DNA of 64,000 nucleotides from Alphaproteobacteria bacterium (GCA_018823835.1 JAHJHT010000013.1:904644-968643); one strand, 5' to 3'; shown: positions 24,225-36,270, counted from the first letter of the stretch. The notes: generated by a model from the sequence alone, not told the origin. Numbers and translations: made by a program.

Positions 24225-27200
24225 ATGCATATCCAGAGGCGCTTCACAAAGTCGGGCCAGTCGGCTTACGCGGCGATCGAGTTCCGCAAGGCGCTTTCTG
24301 AGATCAAGAATCCGGACGGCTCGGTCGTCTTCCGGCTCGAGAACATCGACGTGCCGGCGCAGTTCAGCCAGGTCGCGGCCGACATTCTCGCGCAGAAGTA
24401 TTTCCGCAAGGCCGGCGTGCCGGCGCGCCTGAAGAAGGTCGAGGAGAACGACGTCCCGTCCTTCCTGTGGCGCTCCGTCGCCGACGAGGCCGAACTCGAG
24501 AAGCTGCCCGAGGACGAGCGCTACGGCTCGGAGATCGACGCCCGCCAGGTCTTCGACCGCCTTGCCGGCACCTGGACCTACTGGGGCTACAAGGGGGGCT
24601 ACTTCGCCTCCGAGGAAGACGCCCTCGCCTTCCGCGATGAGCTCGCCTACATGCTGGCCACCCAGCGCGTCGCGCCAAACTCGCCGCAGTGGTTCAACAC
24701 TGGCCTGCATTGGGCCTATGGCATCGACGGCCCCGGCCAGGGCCACTTCTACGTCGATCCGTTCACCGGCAAGATGACCAAGTCCAAGTCGTCCTACGAG
24801 CATCCGCAGCCGCATGCCTGCTTCATCCAGGGCGTCGGCGACGATCTCGTCAACGAGGGCGGCATCATGGACCTTTGGGTGCGTGAGGCGCGCCTGTTCA
24901 AGTACGGCTCGGGCACCGGCTCGAACTTCTCCCACCTGCGCGGCGAAGGCGAAAAGCTGTCGGGCGGCGGTCGCTCGTCGGGCCTGATGTCCTTCCTCAA
25001 GATCGGCGACCGCGCCGCCGGCGCCATCAAGTCGGGCGGCACGACGCGCCGCGCCGCCAAGATGGTGATCGTCGACGCCGACCATCCCGATATCGAAGAG
25101 TTCATCGACTGGAAGGTGCGCGAAGAGCAGAAGGTCGCCTCGCTGGTCACCGGCTCGAAGATCGTCAAGAAGCACATGGGCGCGGTCATGAAGGCCTGCG
25201 TCAATTGCGACGGCCCGGACGGCGACTGCTACGACCCGCTGAAGAACCCGGCGCTCAAGCGCGCCATCAAGGACGCCAAGCGTGACGGCGTGCCGGAGAA
25301 CTACATCAGCCGGGTCATCCAGTTCGCACGCCAGGGCTACACGGCGATCGAGTTCAAGACCTACGACACCGACTGGGATTCGGAAGCCTACCTCACCGTA
25401 TCGGGCCAGAACTCCAACAATTCCGTCTCGCTGAAGGACGACTTCCTGCGTGCCGTCGAACAGGACGGCAACTGGCACCTCACCGCCCGCAAGGACGGCA
25501 AGGTGATGAAGGAACTCAAGGCCCGCGACCTGTGGGAGAAGATCGGTTACGCCGCATGGGCGTCGGCCGATCCCGGCCTGCACTTCAACACCACGATGAA
25601 CGACTGGCACACCTCGCCGGCCGGCGGCCCGATCCGCGGCTCCAACCCGTGCTCGGAATACATGTTCCTCGACGACACGGCCTGCAACCTCGCCTCGATC
25701 AACCTCCTGCCCTACCGGCGCAAGGACGGCACGATCGACATCGAGGCCTATGAGCACACGGTACGCCTGTGGACCATGGTGCTCGAGATCTCGGTGATGA
25801 TGGCGCAGTTCCCGTCGAAGGAAATCGCCCGCCTCTCCTACGAGTACCGCACGCTCGGCCTCGGCTACGCCAATATCGGCGGCCTGCTGATGACCTCCGG
25901 CATCCCCTATGATTCCGAGGAGGGCCGCGCGATCTGCGGCGCGCTCACCGCGATCATGACCGGCGTCGCCTACGCCACCTCGGCCGAGATGGCCGGCGAA
26001 CTCGGCGCCTTTGCCAACTACGACGCCAACGCCGACAACATGCTGCGCGTCATGCGCAACCATCGCCGCGCCGCCTATGGCGAGAGCGACGGCTACGAGA
26101 AGCTCGCTGTCTCGCCGGTGCCGCTGGTTGCTTCGGACGTGAAGCAGCAGGACCTGGTGACGCATGCCCGCGCCGCCTGGGACCTCGCCATCGCGCTCGG
26201 CGAGAAGCACGGCTACCGTAATGCGCAGGCAACCGTGATCGCGCCGACCGGCACGATCGGCCTCGTCATGGATTGCGACACCACCGGCATCGAGCCCGAC
26301 TTCGCGCTGGTCAAGTTCAAGAAGCTCGCCGGCGGCGGCTACTTCAAGATCATCAACCGCGCCGTGCCCGAGGCGCTGCGCACGCTCGGCTACACCGAGG
26401 CGCAGATCGCCGAGATCGAGGCCTATGCGGTCGGCCACGGCAACCTGAACCAGGCGCCTGGCATCAACCCCGGCTCGCTCAAGGCCAAGGGCTTTACCGA
26501 CGAGAAGATCGCCGCGGTCAACGCCGCCCTCGGCCAGGCCTTCGACATCAAGTTCGTCTTCAACCAGTGGACGCTGGGTGCCGACTGGGTGAAGGAGACC
26601 TTCGGCTTCACCGAAGAGCAGCTCAACGACTTCTCCTTCGAGATCCTGCCGGCACTCGGCTTCTCGAAGAAGGACATCGAGGCGGCTAACGTCCACATCT
26701 GCGGCGCCATGACGCTTGAGGGAGCACCGTTCCTCAAGGACGAGCACCTGCCCGTCTTCGACTGCGCCAACCCGTGCGGCAAGATCGGCAAGCGCTACCT
26801 CTCGGTCGAGAGCCACATCCGCATGATGGCGGCGGCACAGCCCTTCATCTCGGGCGCCATCTCCAAGACCATCAACATGCCCAACGACGCCACCGTCGAG
26901 GACTGCAAGAACGCCTACATGCTGTCCTGGAAGCTGGCGCTGAAGGCCAATGCGCTCTACCGCGACGGCTCGAAGCTGTCGCAGCCGCTCAACGCTTCGC
27001 TGCTGGCCGACGAAGAGGACGAGGACGACGATGCCGTCGAGACGATCGCCGCCGCACCTGCTGCTGCGCGCGCCGCCGCCGTCACCGAGAAGATCGTCGA
27101 GCGCGTCGTCGAACGTCTCTACCGCGACCGCGAAAAGCTGCCGAACCGCCGCAAGGGCTACACCCAGAAGGCAGTCGTCGGCGGCCACAAGGTCTATCTC

Positions 27201-28031
27201 AGGACCGGCGAGTTCGACGACGGGCGCATCGGCGAGATCTTCATCGACATGCACAAGGAAGGCGCCGCCTTCCGCGCGATGATGAACAACTTCGCCATCG
27301 CCATCTCGCTCGGCCTGCAGTACGGCGTGCCGCTCGAGGAATATGTCGAGGCCTTCACCTTCACCAAGTTCGAGCCGGCCGGCATGGTCGTCGGCAACGA
27401 CGCCATCAAGAACGCCACCTCGATCCTCGACTACATCTTCCGCGAGCTGGCGGTCTCCTATCTCGACCGCGGCGACCTTGCCCATGTCGACACGTCGAAC
27501 TTCGGCAACACCGCACTCGGCCGCGGCATTTCGGAAGGCAAGGCCGAGGCCGTGTCCAAGGGCCTGACGCGGGGTGCTGCCCTCAAGATGGTGTCGAACA
27601 CCGGCGCCGATCCCAAGGGCGCGGCCGGCACGGCACCCGCCAAGACGTCGGCGCCCGTCGCCTTCTCCGGCTCCAATGTCAGGGCGCTCTCCACGGCTTC
27701 GGCCACGGCCGGCCTGGCGCTGAAGCCCGCCTATGCGGAAGCGCCCGAGGGGGCGGTTGCCTTCAAGCGCGACTATGAGGAGCGGGCGAAGGAGCTGGCC
27801 GAGGACGTCGCCAATGACGAGGCGGAGGAATCGCCGGCATCGGCGATGTTCACCGACGCCGCCGCCGAGGAGGCAGCCCAGGCCAAGAAGGTCGCCTCCG
27901 ACCGCCGCGCCAAGTCGCTGATGCAGGGCTATACGGGCAATTCCTGCTCGGAGTGCCAGAACTTCACCATGGTCCGCAACGGCACCTGCGAGAAGTGCGA
28001 CACCTGCGGAGCGACGAGCGGCTGCAGCTGA
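24225..28031 (+). CDS. nrdJ: Vitamin B12-dependent (class II) ribonucleotide reductase
   Basis: 1268 residues, the usual size for alphaproteobacterial NrdJ. It reduces ribonucleotides to deoxyribonucleotides using adenosylcobalamin to make a thiyl radical, and does not need oxygen or a separate radical subunit. The catalytic region has [12 protein letters not shown] (Cys476; N-x-C-x-E), the finger-loop site, and [20 protein letters not shown]. Residues about 926-950 are an acidic/alanine-rich linker ([11 protein letters not shown] followed by [12 protein letters not shown]) joining the catalytic barrel to the C-terminal part. The very C-terminus [20 protein letters not shown] has paired cysteines that shuttle electrons from thioredoxin and may bind zinc. 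An NrdR box lies upstream and a strong terminator follows. Confidence 0.97.
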   Translation: MHIQRRFTKSGQSAYAAIEFRKALSEIKNPDGSVVFRLENIDVPAQFSQVAADILAQKYFRKAGVPARLKKVEENDVPSFLWRSVADEAELEKLPEDERYGSEIDARQVFDRLAGTWTYWGYKGGYFASEEDALAFRDELAYMLATQRVAPNSPQWFNTGLHWAYGIDGPGQGHFYVDPFTGKMTKSKSSYEHPQPHACFIQGVGDDLVNEGGIMDLWVREARLFKYGSGTGSNFSHLRGEGEKLSGGGRSSGLMSFLKIGDRAAGAIKSGGTTRRAAKMVIVDADHPDIEEFIDWKVREEQKVASLVTGSKIVKKHMGAVMKACVNCDGPDGDCYDPLKNPALKRAIKDAKRDGVPENYISRVIQFARQGYTAIEFKTYDTDWDSEAYLTVSGQNSNNSVSLKDDFLRAVEQDGNWHLTARKDGKVMKELKARDLWEKIGYAAWASADPGLHFNTTMNDWHTSPAGGPIRGSNPCSEYMFLDDTACNLASINLLPYRRKDGTIDIEAYEHTVRLWTMVLEISVMMAQFPSKEIARLSYEYRTLGLGYANIGGLLMTSGIPYDSEEGRAICGALTAIMTGVAYATSAEMAGELGAFANYDANADNMLRVMRNHRRAAYGESDGYEKLAVSPVPLVASDVKQQDLVTHARAAWDLAIALGEKHGYRNAQATVIAPTGTIGLVMDCDTTGIEPDFALVKFKKLAGGGYFKIINRAVPEALRTLGYTEAQIAEIEAYAVGHGNLNQAPGINPGSLKAKGFTDEKIAAVNAALGQAFDIKFVFNQWTLGADWVKETFGFTEEQLNDFSFEILPALGFSKKDIEAANVHICGAMTLEGAPFLKDEHLPVFDCANPCGKIGKRYLSVESHIRMMAAAQPFISGAISKTINMPNDATVEDCKNAYMLSWKLALKANALYRDGSKLSQPLNASLLADEEDEDDDAVETIAAAPAAARAAAVTEKIVERVVERLYRDREKLPNRRKGYTQKAVVGGHKVYLRTGEFDDGRIGEIFIDMHKEGAAFRAMMNNFAIAISLGLQYGVPLEEYVEAFTFTKFEPAGMVVGNDAIKNATSILDYIFRELAVSYLDRGDLAHVDTSNFGNTALGRGISEGKAEAVSKGLTRGAALKMVSNTGADPKGAAGTAPAKTSAPVAFSGSNVRALSTASATAGLALKPAYAEAPEGAVAFKRDYEERAKELAEDVANDEAEESPASAMFTDAAAEEAAQAKKVASDRRAKSLMQGYTGNSCSECQNFTMVRNGTCEKCDTCGATSGCS

Positions 28032-28054
28032 GGGTTCTTCCTAATGATTGAGCA

Positions 28055-28084
28055 AAGGCCGGGCAGCAGTGCCCGGCCTTTTTT
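28055..28084 (+). terminator. Rho-independent terminator of nrdJ
   Basis: A perfect 10-bp GC-rich stem (AAGGCCGGGC / GCCCGGCCTT) with a 6-base loop and six T residues, 24 bp after the nrdJ stop. Strong intrinsic terminator. Confidence 0.93.
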
Positions 28085-28116
28085 GTTGCTAGAGTTTGGC
28101 TGAAATCGCCCCGCTG

Positions 28117-28174
28117 TTCGTCATCCCAGGGCTCAGCCGAAGCGCAGCGAAGGCGCAGATCCGAAAATGACGAA
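28117..28174. repeat. Element bounded by 8-bp inverted repeats, possible dispersed intergenic repeat
   Basis: TTCGTCAT (28117-28124) and ATGACGAA (28167-28174) are perfect inverted repeats flanking 42 bases with the purine-rich GCCGAAGCGCAGCGAAGGCG. This GTCAT...ATGAC arrangement around a GAAGCGCAGCGAAG core resembles short palindromic intergenic repeats that occur in many copies in rhizobial genomes. Only one copy is in this window, so the class is inferred. The rest of the 303-bp nrdJ/28335 gap shows nothing else beyond the nrdJ terminator. Confidence 0.35.
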
Positions 28175-28334
28175 GGTGCGGTAGGGCCGCCGGCCCCCAA
28201 GGCACGGCGTCACTCGAGTCGCGCGCCGCCAGGAGCGCTGCTCGGCCCACCATGCGACCCGCCCGTCCTGCGAACAGGTAGCCCTGCCCATCAAGGTCGG
28301 CTAAGCAGGGCCGAATCAACCGAGCGAGCCCATC

Positions 28335-29312
28335 ATGACCGACCAACCCGCACCTGATTTCGTCGCCCAGGAGCGCGAGCGCCAGGCGGCGTTCTTCGCC
28401 GCCAGGCAGCCGGGTGAAGCCGGCTTCGAGGGCAGTGCCTATCGCCTGCCGCCCGAAAACCGGCTGTCCAACCTCAACCCGGCAATCCGCGACCTTGCCG
28501 CCCGCTATTTCGACGACAACGCCATCGCCTGGCACCAGCACGCCGCGCATGGGCTGTCGTCGCAGGTCTGCTGCCTCAACTTCCTGATGCCTCTGGCGAC
28601 CCGCCCGGACATGCTCGCGCGCCTCGTCCAGTCCGCGCTCGGCGGCGACCTGCCGGAAATGCTGGAGGTCGAAAAGGGCCCGGACGGCGAGGCATGGTTC
28701 GTCGGCTTCGAGTGGGTGGGCAGCGAAAACTACCTCAATGAGTGGCCCCCAACCGGCAAGCCGAAGCGCGGCGCCAACGTGACGAGCGCCGATGCGGTCC
28801 TGCGCTTTCGCCAGTCCGGCAAGGTGGAGACCCTGCTTGTCGAGTGGAAATACACCGAGACCTATGGTTCGCCGCCGCATGCCAAGAGCGAGCCGGAGCG
28901 GCTGAGGCGCTACCAGGCCATCGCCTTCACGCCGTTCGGGCCGATCCGCAGCGATGCCGGCCTGAAGCCCACCGAGCTGTTCTGGGAGCCCTTCTACCAG
29001 CTGTTTCGCCAGCAGATGCTGGCCGCGCGCATGCAGGCCGCGCACGAGGCCGAGTACGGGCGCGTGCGCGTGCTGCACATCGCGCCTGCCGCCAACCAGA
29101 GGCTCAAGCGGGTGACCTCGCCGACCCTGCGAAAACTCGGCGACAACGCTTTCGATGTGTTTCGCCAGTTGCTGGTCGAACCGGACTCGTTTGTCAGCCG
29201 CTCGACGGAATCGCTGTTTGCCCCGCTGATCGACGATGCGCCAGGCGATGACCCATGGGCGGCCTATCTGCGCGAGCGCTACACATTCGTCGCAGCCGGA
29301 ACGGACAGCTGA
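28335..29312 (+). CDS. PD-(D/E)XK nuclease-like protein (PGN_0703 type, putative)
   Basis: 325 residues with no signal peptide. A PD-(D/E)XK-like core is readable: Asp153 in SADAVLRFRQ, then LLVEWKYTE with Glu170-x-Lys172, the classical D...ExK arrangement on adjacent strands. The segment SSQVCCLNFLMPLA before it is like the N-terminal region of PGN_0703-type putative restriction endonucleases. No methylase, helicase or specificity gene is next to it, and its base composition matches the flanks. It could be an orphan restriction or repair nuclease; function is not demonstrated. Confidence 0.6.
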   Translation: MTDQPAPDFVAQERERQAAFFAARQPGEAGFEGSAYRLPPENRLSNLNPAIRDLAARYFDDNAIAWHQHAAHGLSSQVCCLNFLMPLATRPDMLARLVQSALGGDLPEMLEVEKGPDGEAWFVGFEWVGSENYLNEWPPTGKPKRGANVTSADAVLRFRQSGKVETLLVEWKYTETYGSPPHAKSEPERLRRYQAIAFTPFGPIRSDAGLKPTELFWEPFYQLFRQQMLAARMQAAHEAEYGRVRVLHIAPAANQRLKRVTSPTLRKLGDNAFDVFRQLLVEPDSFVSRSTESLFAPLIDDAPGDDPWAAYLRERYTFVAAGTDS

Positions 29313-29334
29313 TACGGGAACGCCGCGAGCTCTC

Positions 29335-29607
29335 ATGCCCTCCACCCTCGTCCATATCCACGGCCGCGTGCAGGGCGTCGGCTACCGCGCCTGGACCGAG
29401 CGGCAGGCGCAGGCGCTGGGCCTGCGCGGCTGGGTGAAAAACGAGCCGGACGGCTCCGTCACAGCGCTTGTCTCCGGGCCCGAGGCGGCAGTCGCAAGGA
29501 TGCTTGAGCTGTTCCGGACCGGACCGAAATACGCCTCGGTCACCAAGGTCACCACCGGACCCGCCGACGAACCCGACGTTCCGGCCGGCTTCAGGCAGTT
29601 GCGCTGA
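29335..29607 (+). CDS. acyP: Acylphosphatase
   Basis: 90 residues from the ATG at 29335. The compact acylphosphatase fold is shown by VHIHGRVQGVGYRAWTERQA with the phosphate-binding Arg in GYRAW, and LRGWVKNEPDGSVTAL with the catalytic Asn in GWVKN. It hydrolyses the carboxyl-phosphate bond of acylphosphates such as 1,3-bisphosphoglycerate. The length equals the family norm. It follows the nuclease-like gene by 22 bp and could be cotranscribed. Confidence 0.95.
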   Translation: MPSTLVHIHGRVQGVGYRAWTERQAQALGLRGWVKNEPDGSVTALVSGPEAAVARMLELFRTGPKYASVTKVTTGPADEPDVPAGFRQLR

Positions 29608-29721
29608 CGCGCCAGCGGGCCCCGTCGCCCGGAGGAAGAACTGCCGGGTTCCCGCAAGCCCAGCCCGGAACTCTCTCGACTCCCGCCCGTTGTGCAGCAT
29701 CCCCAACGCAAGGAGACAATC

Positions 29722-30282
29722 ATGCAGAACATTTCAGGGAAACGCGTCGCCATTCTCGCCACCCACGGTTTCGAGCAGTCGGAACTCGAGGTGCCGCTGG
29801 AGAAGCTGCGCGCGGCCGGCGCAACCGTCGATGTCGTGTCGCTGCAGTCGGGCGAGATCACCGGCTGGGACAAGAAGGACTGGGGCCGTGCCGTACCGGT
29901 CGACAAGACGCTCGACGAGGCGAGCCCCGGCGATTACGACGCGCTGGTGCTGCCGGGCGGCCAGATGAACCCCGACCTGCTGCGTGTCGAGCAGAAGGCG
30001 CTGGATTTCGTCAGGAGCTTCTGGAACGACAGCAAGGTTGTCGGCGCGATCTGCCATGCGCCCTGGCTGCTGGTCGAGCTCGACGTGCTGGAAGGACGTC
30101 GCCTCACCTCCTACAAGTCGATCAAGACGGACGTGCTGAATGCCGGCGGCGACTGGGTTGACGAGGAAGTCGTCACCGACCAGGGGCTCGTCACCAGCCG
30201 CAATCCCGACGACCTTCCCGCCTTCTGCGCCAAGCTGGTCGAGGAGATCGGCGAGGAACGCCACGAGCGTCGCGCCGCCTGA
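29722..30282 (+). CDS. DJ-1/PfpI family protein
   Basis: 186 residues from the ATG at 29722 (AAGGAG upstream). DJ-1/PfpI class I glutamine amidotransferase-like fold: KRVAILATHGFEQSELEVP, ALVLPGGQMNPDLLR, and the nucleophile elbow GAICHAPWLLVE with a Cys-His pair, as in PfpI and YhbO. Members act as deglycases, chaperones or proteases; the exact activity is debated. The Glu in FEQSELE helps lower the Cys pKa in this family. Cytoplasmic. Confidence 0.93.
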   Translation: MQNISGKRVAILATHGFEQSELEVPLEKLRAAGATVDVVSLQSGEITGWDKKDWGRAVPVDKTLDEASPGDYDALVLPGGQMNPDLLRVEQKALDFVRSFWNDSKVVGAICHAPWLLVELDVLEGRRLTSYKSIKTDVLNAGGDWVDEEVVTDQGLVTSRNPDDLPAFCAKLVEEIGEERHERRAA

Positions 30283-30313
30283 GGCGTCCGCCCCCACCGA
30301 CCACCATCCCTAT

Positions 30314-30339
30314 CAGCGGCCCCGCCCTCGCGGGGCCGC
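30314..30339. terminator. GC-rich hairpin after the DJ-1/PfpI gene
   Basis: AGCGGCCCC and GGGGCCGCT pair over 9 bp with an 8-base loop, 31 bp after the stop codon. No T-tract follows on either side, so this is either a Rho-assisted terminator or mRNA 3'-end stabiliser. Confidence 0.45.
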
Positions 30340-30466
30340 TGCCATGCCGGCCCCACGAGCAGCACAACCGACCATACCCGAATCCAGCATCCTAGGGTTG
30401 CGGCGGTTCGTAGTGATGCAACTGCGAATCACCTAGCTTCTGCCCTGCTATTGAGGGAGAGGTCTC

Positions 30467-30649
30467 ATGGAAAGCTGCACTGACAGGAACGGCGACACCT
30501 GGACGATCTACAAGGCGAGTGACGGCTGGCGCTGGCAACGCAAAGCGTCGAACGGCAAGATCGTCGGCGCCTCTACCGAAGCCTACGTCAACAAGTCCGA
30601 CTGCATCGCCAACGCCCAGCGCAACGGCATGACCTGCACACCGCGCTGA
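30467..30649 (+). CDS. DUF1508 (YegP-like) small protein
   Basis: 60 residues with a GGGAGAGG ribosome binding site. The segment GWRWQRKASNGKIVGASTEA matches the DUF1508 repeat ('WRWRLKAANGEIIATSEGY'), of which many proteins have two tandem copies; here there is one. Two Cys residues at the ends (SCTD near the start, MTCTPR at the C-terminus) are unusual. Function unknown. It converges on the GH25 gene with only 9 bp between stops. Confidence 0.75.
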   Translation: MESCTDRNGDTWTIYKASDGWRWQRKASNGKIVGASTEAYVNKSDCIANAQRNGMTCTPR

Positions 30650-30658
30650 GGGCACAGT

Positions 30659-31624
30659 TCAGCCTGCGGAACGCGCCAGCCATTTGCGCCAGGCGTTCTC
30701 GTCGCCGTGGAAGACGTTGAGGTCGATGCGACCCTCGACGCCATGCGACAGGCCAGAACCCGAATATTGCCAGAACACCCAGTCGCGGCCCGGATAGACT
30801 TTTGACGGATGCGCTGCCACCGAGCGCAGCCAGAACGGGTGGTTCTTGAACGCGCCCTTCAGGTTGTCGGCATAGAAGTCCGGCGCGGTGTAGATGATGG
30901 GGCGCTGGCCGTAATGGGCCTCGAGCTTGTCCATGAAGACCTGCATCTTCTCCAGCACGTTCTCGCGCGAGGGCCGCTTCTTGCAGCTCGACGTGTGGTT
31001 CCACTCGACGTCGATGACCGGCGGCAGCGCGCCCTTCACCTTGGGCACGTTGCGGATGAACCAGTCGGCCTGTTCGCGTGCCGTGCGGCACCAGTAGAAG
31101 AAGTGGTAGGCGCCGCGCTTTAGCCCGGCCTTCTCGGCGTTCTTCCAGTTCTGGCGGAACATCGGGTCGAGATGGTCGCCGCCGTCGGTCGCCTTGATGT
31201 AGACGAAGTTGGCGCCCTGCCCGCGCAGCTTCTGCCAGTCGATGTCGCCCTGCCAGCGCGAGATGTCGACGCCGTGCACGGCCAGCTGCTTGGGCGAGGC
31301 CTTGCCGAAATTGATCGGCTTGGCGTCTCGGAAGCGGCGCTCGTTGATGACGATGTTGGCGTATGCAGCCTCGGCGGCGACCGGGCGCTCCGTCGCCACC
31401 AGAGCATTCTCCACCGGTGCGCTGTCGCTTTCCGGCTCAGGCGTGACTGCGGCGGTCGGCACGGGCTCCGGCGGCGTCGCGACCTCGGCCACCGGCGCGG
31501 CCGGGCGCTGGATCGAGCTCGTCGTCTCGTTGGAAAGGCCCAGCCCGTCGATGCCGGAACTCGAGGTGCAGCCCGTGGCGCCGATGCAGGCGAGGAAGAC
31601 CGTGGCAATGGTGGAAAAACGCAT
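30659..31624 (-). CDS. GH25 family lysozyme, lipoprotein
   Basis: 321 residues from the ATG at 31624 (a GTG four codons upstream is possible). The N-terminal lipoprotein signal ends in IGATGC. Residues about 30-95 are Pro/Ala/Glu-rich and disordered. The GH25 barrel follows: VDISRWQGDIDWQKL (catalytic Asp region), NFVYIKATDGGDH, GAYHFFYWCR, and PVIDVEWNH with the catalytic Asp/Glu. It cleaves the muramic acid-GlcNAc bond in peptidoglycan and would be anchored at the outer or inner membrane. It may act in cell-wall remodelling. A small secreted protein is encoded divergently 230 bp upstream. Confidence 0.93.
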   Translation of the reverse strand: MRFSTIATVFLACIGATGCTSSSGIDGLGLSNETTSSIQRPAAPVAEVATPPEPVPTAAVTPEPESDSAPVENALVATERPVAAEAAYANIVINERRFRDAKPINFGKASPKQLAVHGVDISRWQGDIDWQKLRGQGANFVYIKATDGGDHLDPMFRQNWKNAEKAGLKRGAYHFFYWCRTAREQADWFIRNVPKVKGALPPVIDVEWNHTSSCKKRPSRENVLEKMQVFMDKLEAHYGQRPIIYTAPDFYADNLKGAFKNHPFWLRSVAAHPSKVYPGRDWVFWQYSGSGLSHGVEGRIDLNVFHGDENAWRKWLARSAG

Positions 31625-31854
31625 GAATACTCGCACTCAGGACAGATCTAAAGATGCGGACGCCCCCCGAAAATCCGCCGAAGCAAGATTGCTAACGGAG
31701 AATTACCAAGAAAGATTGAATCCTAATCTTAACCTTGCGGCCCAGGCCCTGAGACGGCGTTTGCCGCCCGCAATTTTGCCCGAATGTCGTCCTTCGCTGC
31801 ATCGACGCCCGGGCGATGGGTGCCGGGCGTGCAAAGGCAACGGGGTCGAACCAC

Positions 31855-32223
31855 ATGAAAATAAGATCACTTGTCGCCGCGGGCATGCTCGCGGCAACCC
31901 TGCCGCTCGCGCCGGCACTCGCGCAGGAAAAGCAGCCGCTGACGCCCGGTATCGTCGAACAGCTCAACCTCGCTTCCAAACTCACCAATTACGGGCTTGA
32001 GCGGGAGGATCCGTTCCTGCTGCTGGCGGCGGCACGCCTTCTCTCGACGATCGACCCAGCCGCCGCTGCCTCGCAGGAACCGATCAGTGCCGAGGAACTC
32101 ATCGCCAAGGCGCGCGAGATGTCGGGCGACCGCCAGTCGGTCAATCTCGTGGCCGACGATGTCGAGGAAGAGGTGTCGCGCGGCCTCTGCTACGGTCCGG
32201 GCACGGTCTACGGCTGCTTCTGA
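31855..32223 (+). CDS. Small secreted protein of unknown function
   Basis: 122 residues from the ATG at 31855: Sec signal peptide (LVAAGMLAATLPLAPALA, cleavage after ALA) and a mature helical, acidic domain (QLNLASKLTNYGLEREDPFL, LLLAAARLLSTIDPAA), ending in GLCYGPGTVYGCF with two cysteines that could form a disulphide. I do not recognise a characterised family. It is divergent from the GH25 lysozyme, so a cell-envelope role is possible but unproven. Confidence 0.65.
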   Translation: MKIRSLVAAGMLAATLPLAPALAQEKQPLTPGIVEQLNLASKLTNYGLEREDPFLLLAAARLLSTIDPAAAASQEPISAEELIAKAREMSGDRQSVNLVADDVEEEVSRGLCYGPGTVYGCF

Positions 32224-32227
32224 CAAC

Positions 32228-32261
32228 AAAAACCCGGGGTGACGGCTCGCGTCATCCCGGG
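32228..32261 (-). terminator. Terminator of the 62-residue protein gene
   Basis: On the minus strand CCCGGGATGACG pairs with CGTCACCCCGGG (one G-T pair) around a 5-base loop, followed by five T residues (plus 32228-32232). It lies 49 bp after the stop of the small minus-strand gene and overlaps the end region of the plus-strand secreted protein gene. Confidence 0.8.
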
Positions 32262-32309
32262 CGGCTGGCCCATATATGCGGGCCGGGTACAGTCCGTCCT
32301 GACGTCAGG

Positions 32310-32498
32310 CTAGGCGCTTACCCTCGACTGCCTGCTGGTCTGGTCGATGACATGCGGAGCGAGGCTCGGCTGTGCATTGCGCGCCGCTTTCCTCAGCAGC
32401 ATGCGCACCTCCTCCGGGCGAACGCGATCGCGCTCCATCAAGAGCCGGATGATCGGATCGCTCAACAGCTCTTCCAGCGTCTCTTTGCCCTTGCTCAT
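32310..32498 (-). CDS. Small hypothetical protein
   Basis: 62 residues from the ATG at 32498, with a strong GAGGAGG site upstream; the longer frame upstream is noise. The sequence starts MSKGKETLEELLSDPIIRLL and continues with VRPEEVRMLLRKAARN, a helix-rich, charged protein without signal peptide or known motif. Its own terminator follows. Probably a real, expressed small protein; function unknown. Confidence 0.7.
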   Translation of the reverse strand: MSKGKETLEELLSDPIIRLLMERDRVRPEEVRMLLRKAARNAQPSLAPHVIDQTSRQSRVSA

Positions 32499-32604
32499 CG
32501 TCGCCTCCTCAAAGGCCACCCGCGTCCCTAAGATAAGCCCGCCATCATGGCATGCAAATGTCAGTTCGATGATTTTTAGGTGTCGCGGCGAAAAACCATG
32601 CTCA

Positions 32605-34789
<2,185 letters not shown>

Positions 34790-34841
34790 TCCGGTCCGTC
34801 CGTTCAACAGTTCAACAAGGAATTTTTCAGGGAGACATGGA

Positions 34842-36251
34842 ATGACGACTGCAAAAGACATCATGAAGCAGATCAAGGACAATGACGTGAAATTCGTCGA
34901 TCTGCGGTTCACCGACCCGAAGGGCAAGCTCCAGCACGTCACGATGGACATCGCCGAAGTCGACGAGGACATGTTCGCCGACGGCGTCATGTTCGACGGT
35001 TCGTCGATCGCCGGCTGGAAGGCCATCAACGAGTCGGACATGGTGCTGATGCCCGACACCGAGACGGTCCACATGGACCCGTTCTTCGCGCAGTCCACCA
35101 TGGTCGTCCTGTGCGACATCCTCGACCCGGTCTCGGGCGAGGCCTACAACCGCGACCCGCGCGGCACGGCCAAGAAGGCTGAGGCCTACATGAAGGCGGA
35201 AGGCGTCGGCGACACCATTTTCGTCGGACCGGAAGCCGAATTCTTCGTCTTCGACGACGTGAAGTACAAGGCCGACCCCTACAACACCGGATTCAAGCTC
35301 GACTCGACCGAACTGCCGTCCAACGACGACACCGACTACGAGACGGGCAACCTCGGCCACCGTCCTCGCGTCAAGGGCGGCTATTTCCCCGTGCCGCCGG
35401 TCGATTCCTGCCAGGACATGCGCTCCGAGATGCTCACCGTGCTGACCGAGATGGGCGTGCGCGTCGAGAAGCATCACCACGAGGTGGCTGCCGCCCAGCA
35501 CGAACTCGGCGTCAAGTTCGACGCGCTGACGCGCAACGCCGACAAGATGCTGATCTACAAGTATGTCGTGCACCAGGTCGCCAATGCCTACGGCAAGACG
35601 GCCACCTTCATGCCGAAGCCGGTGTTCGGCGACAACGGCTCGGGCATGCACGTCCACATGTCGATCTGGAAGGACGGCAAGCCGACCTTCGCGGGCAATG
35701 AATATGCCGGCCTGTCGGAAAGCTGCCTCTATTACATCGGCGGCATCATCAAGCACGCCAAGGCCATCAACGCCTTCTCCAACCCGCTGACCAACTCCTA
35801 CAAGCGTCTGGTCCCGGGCTACGAGGCGCCGGTGCTGCTCGCCTATTCGGCGCGCAACCGCTCGGCCTCCTGCCGCATCCCCTTCGGCTCGTCGCCGAAG
35901 TCGAAGCGCGTCGAGATTCGCTTCCCCGATCCGGGCGCCAACCCCTACCTCGCCTTCGCAGCCATGCTGATGGCAGGCCTGGACGGCATCAAGAACAAGA
36001 TCCACCCCGGCCAGCCGATGGACAAGGATCTCTACGACCTGCCGCCGAAGGAACTGAAGAAGATCCCGACGGTCTGCGGCTCCTTGCGCGAAGCGCTGCA
36101 GTCGCTCGACAAGGACCGCGGCTTCCTGAAGGCCGGCGGCGTCTTCGACGACGACCAGATCGACGCCTATATCGAGCTCAAGATGGCCGAGGTCATGCGC
36201 TTCGAGATGACGCCGCATCCGGTCGAGTTCGACATGTACTATTCGGTCTGA
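34842..36251 (+). CDS. glnA: Glutamine synthetase type I
   Basis: 469 residues from the ATG at 34842 with AGGGAG upstream. It makes glutamine from glutamate, ammonia and ATP as a dodecamer. Diagnostic segments: [32 protein letters not shown] (Glu ligands), [26 protein letters not shown] and [11 protein letters not shown]. The adenylylation Tyr398 is in [11 protein letters not shown], so GlnE control is expected. It is 52 bp behind glnB in one transcript, closed by a strong terminator. A second, GSII-type enzyme is encoded 5 kb away. Confidence 0.98.
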   Translation: MTTAKDIMKQIKDNDVKFVDLRFTDPKGKLQHVTMDIAEVDEDMFADGVMFDGSSIAGWKAINESDMVLMPDTETVHMDPFFAQSTMVVLCDILDPVSGEAYNRDPRGTAKKAEAYMKAEGVGDTIFVGPEAEFFVFDDVKYKADPYNTGFKLDSTELPSNDDTDYETGNLGHRPRVKGGYFPVPPVDSCQDMRSEMLTVLTEMGVRVEKHHHEVAAAQHELGVKFDALTRNADKMLIYKYVVHQVANAYGKTATFMPKPVFGDNGSGMHVHMSIWKDGKPTFAGNEYAGLSESCLYYIGGIIKHAKAINAFSNPLTNSYKRLVPGYEAPVLLAYSARNRSASCRIPFGSSPKSKRVEIRFPDPGANPYLAFAAMLMAGLDGIKNKIHPGQPMDKDLYDLPPKELKKIPTVCGSLREALQSLDKDRGFLKAGGVFDDDQIDAYIELKMAEVMRFEMTPHPVEFDMYYSV

Positions 36252-36270
36252 TCAAGACCGCCTGAAACGA

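Noticed and set aside
23979..27485. 1168-codon open frame antisense to nrdJ, and similar long frames at 21163-23349 (+) and 7221-9425 (-)
   Set aside because: They are mirror frames created by the strong GC3 bias of the real genes; their translations are low-complexity and Arg/His/Asp-rich without domains, while the opposite frames have clear catalytic motifs.
28335..29312. Complete restriction-modification system
   Set aside because: No methyltransferase or specificity subunit is adjacent; neighbours are nrdJ and acylphosphatase.
32233..32261. Terminator for the secreted protein gene on the plus strand
   Set aside because: No T-run follows the hairpin on plus; the T-run is on the minus side, so it belongs to the small minus-strand gene.
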